Positions 62,701 through 64,000 of a stretch of DNA of 64,000 nt are shown piece after piece (within the stretch, counting starts at the first letter, position 1; every line of letters begins with the position of its first letter). The notes under the pieces are model-generated. The model was not told where the DNA came from and searched no databases. It worked only from the letters and a program-made list of their open reading frames with translations. The stretch lies in the NCBI GenBank assembly GCA_964035545.1, contig OZ037766.1, positions 972,501 to 1,036,500 on the forward strand. The letters are read 5' to 3'. The DNA is from Bugula neritina (lineage: Eukaryota > Bryozoa > Gymnolaemata > Cheilostomatida > Bugulidae). Both the position numbers and the translations under genes were made by a program.

Positions 62701-64000
62701 AATTTTTGTATGTCAAATTTTCTAGAAAACATTGTAAAGGTTAACTTTTTTGAATGTTGTAGACGGTGTGAGATACTCGTGTCACGGCGAAGGTAGAGAC
62801 TATCTGGAATCATTATGTATGAAGTTGCCCGAAGAAGAATGCCTACCCGCAATTGAGTCACCCGTTCAGCCCTGTGGCGAGCATGAGTTTTCTTGTGGGG
62901 GTGGTCAGTGCATTCCAGGTCTCGGGGTTTGCAACAATAAGTACGAGTGTCTCAGTGGAGCCGACGAAGAAGAATGGTACGTAATTTTTTATGATTGAGG
63001 TTGACAGGTAGACTGTGGAATTTGTGGAAATCTTTTTTCTCAATATTTCAGAAATTCAAAACTTTAATTTGTTTATTTGGGCAGGCAAATCTAAACATTG
63101 CGTTTTATCGTGTCTCTACAGCGACGCCAAATGCTCAGCAGAAGTTCCAGCCGAGTGTGCCGAATTCATCCCATATACAACTTATCCCAACAAGTTGTTT
63201 AATCTAACCACAGAAGATGAATATGGGAACTTTTCAGCGTCTATAGAGATGATTCTGAGGAATAACTGTACAGATGTTGATGAGTACTGGGCAACATGGG
63301 GTGTATGCAACATGATGTTTCCACGCTGTCTTCTAGGATTTGAACTTCAGCTGTGCAGAAATACTTGTCTTGGTATGTGCTGGAATTGACTATTGTTTTT
63401 TCATAGATAACTCGGCTCACTGGGCCAAAGGATGGATTACATCGCCAATGTTCAAATGCAATGCGATGCATCGTCAGAGTTTAGAATAGCTTCACCATGA
63501 AACGCTGGCTTGTGGCCTTCTTTCAAAAGCAAACAGTGAATTTAATAAATTTTTTCATAACAAATTTTCTAGAAAACATTGTTGAGGTTAGTTTTTTTGA
63601 ATGTTGTAGACGGTGTGAGATACTCGTGTCACGGCGAAGGTAGAGACTATCTGGAATCATTATGTATGAAGTTGCCCGAAGAAGAATGCCTACCCGCAAT
63701 TGAGTCACCCGTTCAGCCCTGTGGCGAGCATGAGTTTTCTTGTGGGGATGGTCAGTGCATTCCAGGTCTGGGGGTTTGCAACAATAAGTACGAGTGTCTC
63801 AGTGGAGCCGACGAAGAAGAATGGTACGTGATTTTTTATGATTGAGGTTGACAGGTAGACTGTGGAATTTGTGCAAATCTTTTTTCATAATATGTCGGAA
63901 ATTCAAAACATAAGATTTTTATTTGAGCAGGCAAATCTAAACATTGCGTTTTATTGCGTATTTGCAGCGACGCCAAATGCTCAGCAGAAGTTCCAGCCGA
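23606..64000 (+). CDS. Giant type II membrane protein: SEA, mucin and Frizzled-CRD/LDLa array (3' incomplete)
   Basis: Exons 1-15: 23606-23680, 25120-25319, 26637-26764, 27044-27073, 28003-28112, 28566-28636, 29093-29256, 29480-30043, 30177-30348, 30696-30889, 31188-31859, 32433-32595, 32879-33042, 33298-33469, 34394-34638; then 35 exon-A and 34 exon-B copies plus a partial B at 63968. All junctions are GT-AG and all phases agree. About 6,390 residues fall in the window. Order: cytoplasmic tail (1-111), membrane helix (about 112-137), SEA1 (145-260), Thr/Pro mucin (about 265-447), SEA2 (448-569), 15-residue mucin repeats (about 589-790), SEA-like region 3 (794-920), LDLa1 (926-960), then alternating Fz and LDLa domains. 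No cleavable signal peptide precedes the anchor. A TAG lies two codons before the ATG. Likely a cell-surface or matrix protein; corin also joins a type II anchor to Fz and LDLa modules, but no protease is seen here. Function unknown. Confidence 0.85.
28003..29256 (+). other. Giant gene exons 5-7: SEA domain 1
   Basis: About 115 residues with the SEA pattern: a strand ([11 protein letters not shown]), a helix with Cys (FQNKFCAA), YKDCEV, then the DGSVIVEF cleavage motif and a final helix ([14 protein letters not shown]). G-S-V-V/I-V is the autoproteolysis site of SEA domains in mucins and type II membrane proteases; here it lies at residues 207-211, just after the exon 6/7 junction. Confidence 0.75.
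28132..28216. repeat. 31-bp tandem repeat, 2.7 copies, after exon 5
   Basis: TTATTGTAACTTTCAGCTTC plus AGTTTGAGTAG repeats at 28132, 28163 and 28194. Each copy contains a TTTCAG acceptor-like motif in the intron just after exon 5. Confidence 0.9.
29500..29945 (+). repeat. Thr/Pro mucin repeat in exon 8
   Basis: ACT/ACC/ACA codons with periodic CCA encode [10 protein letters not shown]-type sequence over about 150 residues, uninterrupted and in frame with both flanking exons (exon 8 is 564 nt). Dense O-glycosylation is expected, forming a stiff stalk. Antisense frames over this exon (Val-rich or Cys/Trp/Ser-rich) are shadows. Confidence 0.9.
30177..30889 (+). other. Giant gene exons 9-10: SEA domain 2
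   Basis: The same pattern as SEA1: [41 protein letters not shown], then [12 protein letters not shown] with a G-S-I-I-V cleavage-like site at about residue 507. The exon boundary falls at the same place before the motif as in SEA1, which supports duplication of a two-exon SEA cassette. Confidence 0.7.
30893..31040. repeat. (TAGTGTGTACTACTG)n repeat in intron 10
   Basis: About nine degenerate copies of a GTGTACTACTGTATA-like unit directly after the exon 10 donor. Confidence 0.85.
31275..31814 (+). repeat. 45-bp coding repeat: 12 copies of a 15-residue mucin unit
   Basis: The unit [15 protein letters not shown] is repeated 12 times inside exon 11, with NVT, NNT and NDT variants and P to S or A changes. 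Each unit has one N-x-T sequon and many Thr/Ser, so both N- and O-glycosylation are expected. Copies 2-4 and 8-10 share the same variant order (NAT, NAT, then LPNNT), pointing to a recent block duplication. Confidence 0.93.
31870..32294. mobile_element. MITE with about 55-bp TIRs and TA target duplication, in intron 11
   Basis: Ends GACCCTTTTCAG (31872) and CTGAAAAGGGTC (to 32292) are inverted, and the similarity runs about 55 bp inward (TTACAATT, GAGTTGT, CTCCCAA). The element is flanked by TA on both sides, as in Tc1/mariner-type insertions. A second inverted repeat with 30-bp arms occupies the centre (31971-32039). No transposase frame is present, so it is non-autonomous. Confidence 0.8.
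32433..33042 (+). other. Giant gene exons 12-13: degenerate SEA-like region 3
   Basis: The two-exon SEA layout recurs: helix and Cys ([13 protein letters not shown]), [10 protein letters not shown], an exon break, then a strand (DLHVILVF) and a helix ([15 protein letters not shown]). The G-S-V-V-V site is replaced by residues reading [10 protein letters not shown], so autoproteolysis is unlikely. The exon 13 acceptor was placed at 32878 after a pyrimidine-rich run; an AG 21 nt further on (32899) also keeps frame. Confidence 0.6.
33298..33469 (+). other. Giant gene exon 14: first LDLa domain
   Basis: [20 protein letters not shown] continues to [10 protein letters not shown]; the sixth Cys (TG|C) is completed by the next exon. 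Five Cys plus the split one fit an LDLa domain. The first calcium ligand after Cys4 is Asp here, unlike the Asn of all later copies. Confidence 0.8.
34394..35059 (+). other. Exon 15 and first exon A: first Frizzled-type CRD and second LDLa
   Basis: Exon 15 (34394-34638) supplies Fz Cys 1-7 and is clearly diverged from later exon-B copies (for example [14 protein letters not shown], an extra Cys in SIDDC, and YPIC for FPRC). The first array exon A (34846-35059) supplies Fz Cys 8-10 ([18 protein letters not shown]) and then a full LDLa. This marks the boundary between the old, single-copy part and the homogenised array. Confidence 0.75.
41618..49229 (+). repeat. Higher-order block 1 of the array (9 units)
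   Basis: It begins with a unit marked by a TTTTTTTAATGTTGTAG acceptor and a shortened, variant A-to-B intron (ATGATTGAGGTTGACGGGTA), followed by an 844-bp step. Units at 43308-46691 and from 46692 on repeat the same order of variants with a 4-unit (3,384 bp) period. Confidence 0.7.
49230..55150 (+). repeat. Higher-order block 2 of the array (7 units, 5,921 bp)
   Basis: It starts with the same marker unit as block 1, then a unit reading PAMESPVQ, then one preceded by TTGAGGTTAGTTTTTTTGAA. Three consecutive units then carry GKFSAS in place of GNFSAS. It is nearly identical to block 3 apart from one extra GKF unit. Confidence 0.75.
55151..60225 (+). repeat. Higher-order block 3 of the array (6 units, 5,075 bp)
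   Basis: The marker units recur in the same order as block 2, with two GKFSAS units instead of three. Single differences separate the blocks, such as GTACGTGA versus GTACGTAA at the second unit's donor and AATACCTG versus AATACTTG in exon B of the first. Confidence 0.75.
60226..64000 (+). repeat. Higher-order block 4 of the array (runs off the window)
   Basis: The first three units match the first three of blocks 2 and 3. The fourth (exon A at 62763) departs, carrying GGGQC in LDLa, and the fifth (63610) again resembles the third. Exon B of the last unit is cut after 33 nt by the window edge. Confidence 0.7.

Larger units (their letters stand above)
34830..64000 (+). repeat. 846-bp tandem gene-segment array, 34 full units plus a partial unit
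   Basis: Each unit is exon A (214 nt), intron (about 144), exon B (251 nt), intron (about 237). Exon A starts at 34846, 35692, 36539, 37386, 38233, 39079, 39925, 40772, 41618, 42462, 43308, 44154, 45000, 45846, 46692, 47538, 48384, 49230, 50074, 50921, 51767, 52613, 53459, 54305, 55151, 55995, 56842, 57688, 58534, 59380, 60226, 61070, 61917, 62763 and 63610. Exon B starts about 357-359 nt after each. A and B together are 465 nt, or 155 codons, so units add in frame. Exon B carries Fz Cys 1-7; exon A carries Fz Cys 8-10 and LDLa Cys 1-5, with the sixth made by TG|C splicing. Introns are as conserved as exons. No copy was seen with a broken frame or lost splice site. Confidence 0.95.

Noticed and set aside
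35422-63600. Frames of 60-83 residues recurring in each array unit ([40 protein letters not shown] series)
   Set aside because: They recur because the unit recurs. They lie in introns or antisense to exons A and B, and the spliced plus frame explains the exons fully.
34830-64000. Array as many separate small secreted genes, one per unit
   Set aside because: No unit has its own start or signal peptide. Phases require A-B-A-B splicing, and Fz and LDLa cysteines are split across exon junctions.
1-64000. tRNA or rRNA genes
   Set aside because: No cloverleaf with A and B boxes and no rRNA-like stretch was noticed by eye; this is not a substitute for tRNAscan.

Overview
The window is animal nuclear DNA: AT-rich, intron-containing, full of micro- and minisatellites, with no bacterial or viral gene layout. 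Animal origin follows from a protein combining SEA, LDL-receptor class A (LDLa) and Frizzled cysteine-rich (Fz) domains, a VAT1-type reductase, a cytosolic Hsp70, a nuclear cytochrome c1 gene and an intact CR1/L2-like LINE. An invertebrate, possibly an early-branching marine one, is likely, but the phylum cannot be fixed from the sequence.

Layout. 1-178 is a second copy of the Hsp70 3' flank, so another Hsp70 gene probably ends just left of the window. 2386-5002 is an Hsp70 gene (+) with heat-shock elements, a TATA box and one early intron. 5730-9433 is cytochrome c1 (-, seven coding exons), convergent with Hsp70; its fourth intron is swollen by two minisatellites, each derived from one of that intron's own splice sites. 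10204-10678 is a foldback element. About 11316-15720 is a LINE with tandem 5' monomers, an intact ORF1 (PHD-like finger) and an intact ORF2 (endonuclease plus reverse transcriptase) joined by a TGATG overlap. 17805-20820 is a VAT1-like zinc-independent oxidoreductase (+, seven exons), followed by a perfect 28-bp satellite.

23606 to the right edge is one giant gene (+), open at the 3' side. Fifteen 5' exons encode a cytoplasmic tail, one membrane anchor (type II topology), a SEA domain, a Thr/Pro mucin, a second SEA domain, a 15-residue mucin repeat (12 copies), a degenerate third SEA-like region, one LDLa and the first part of a Fz domain. From 34846 a near-identical 846-bp unit repeats 35 times and runs off the window. 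Each unit has two exons (214 and 251 nt, together 155 codons) that keep an alternating Fz-LDLa chain in frame. About 6,390 residues are encoded before the edge. The architecture recalls corin-type type II membrane proteins, but no protease domain is visible. I regard this module array, with its higher-order repeats and frame-neutral exon pairs, as the most unusual system in the window.

The housekeeping genes (Hsp70, CYC1, VAT1-like) look intact and functionally unrelated to each other. Exon structures were assembled by eye from splice consensus and family knowledge, without transcripts.
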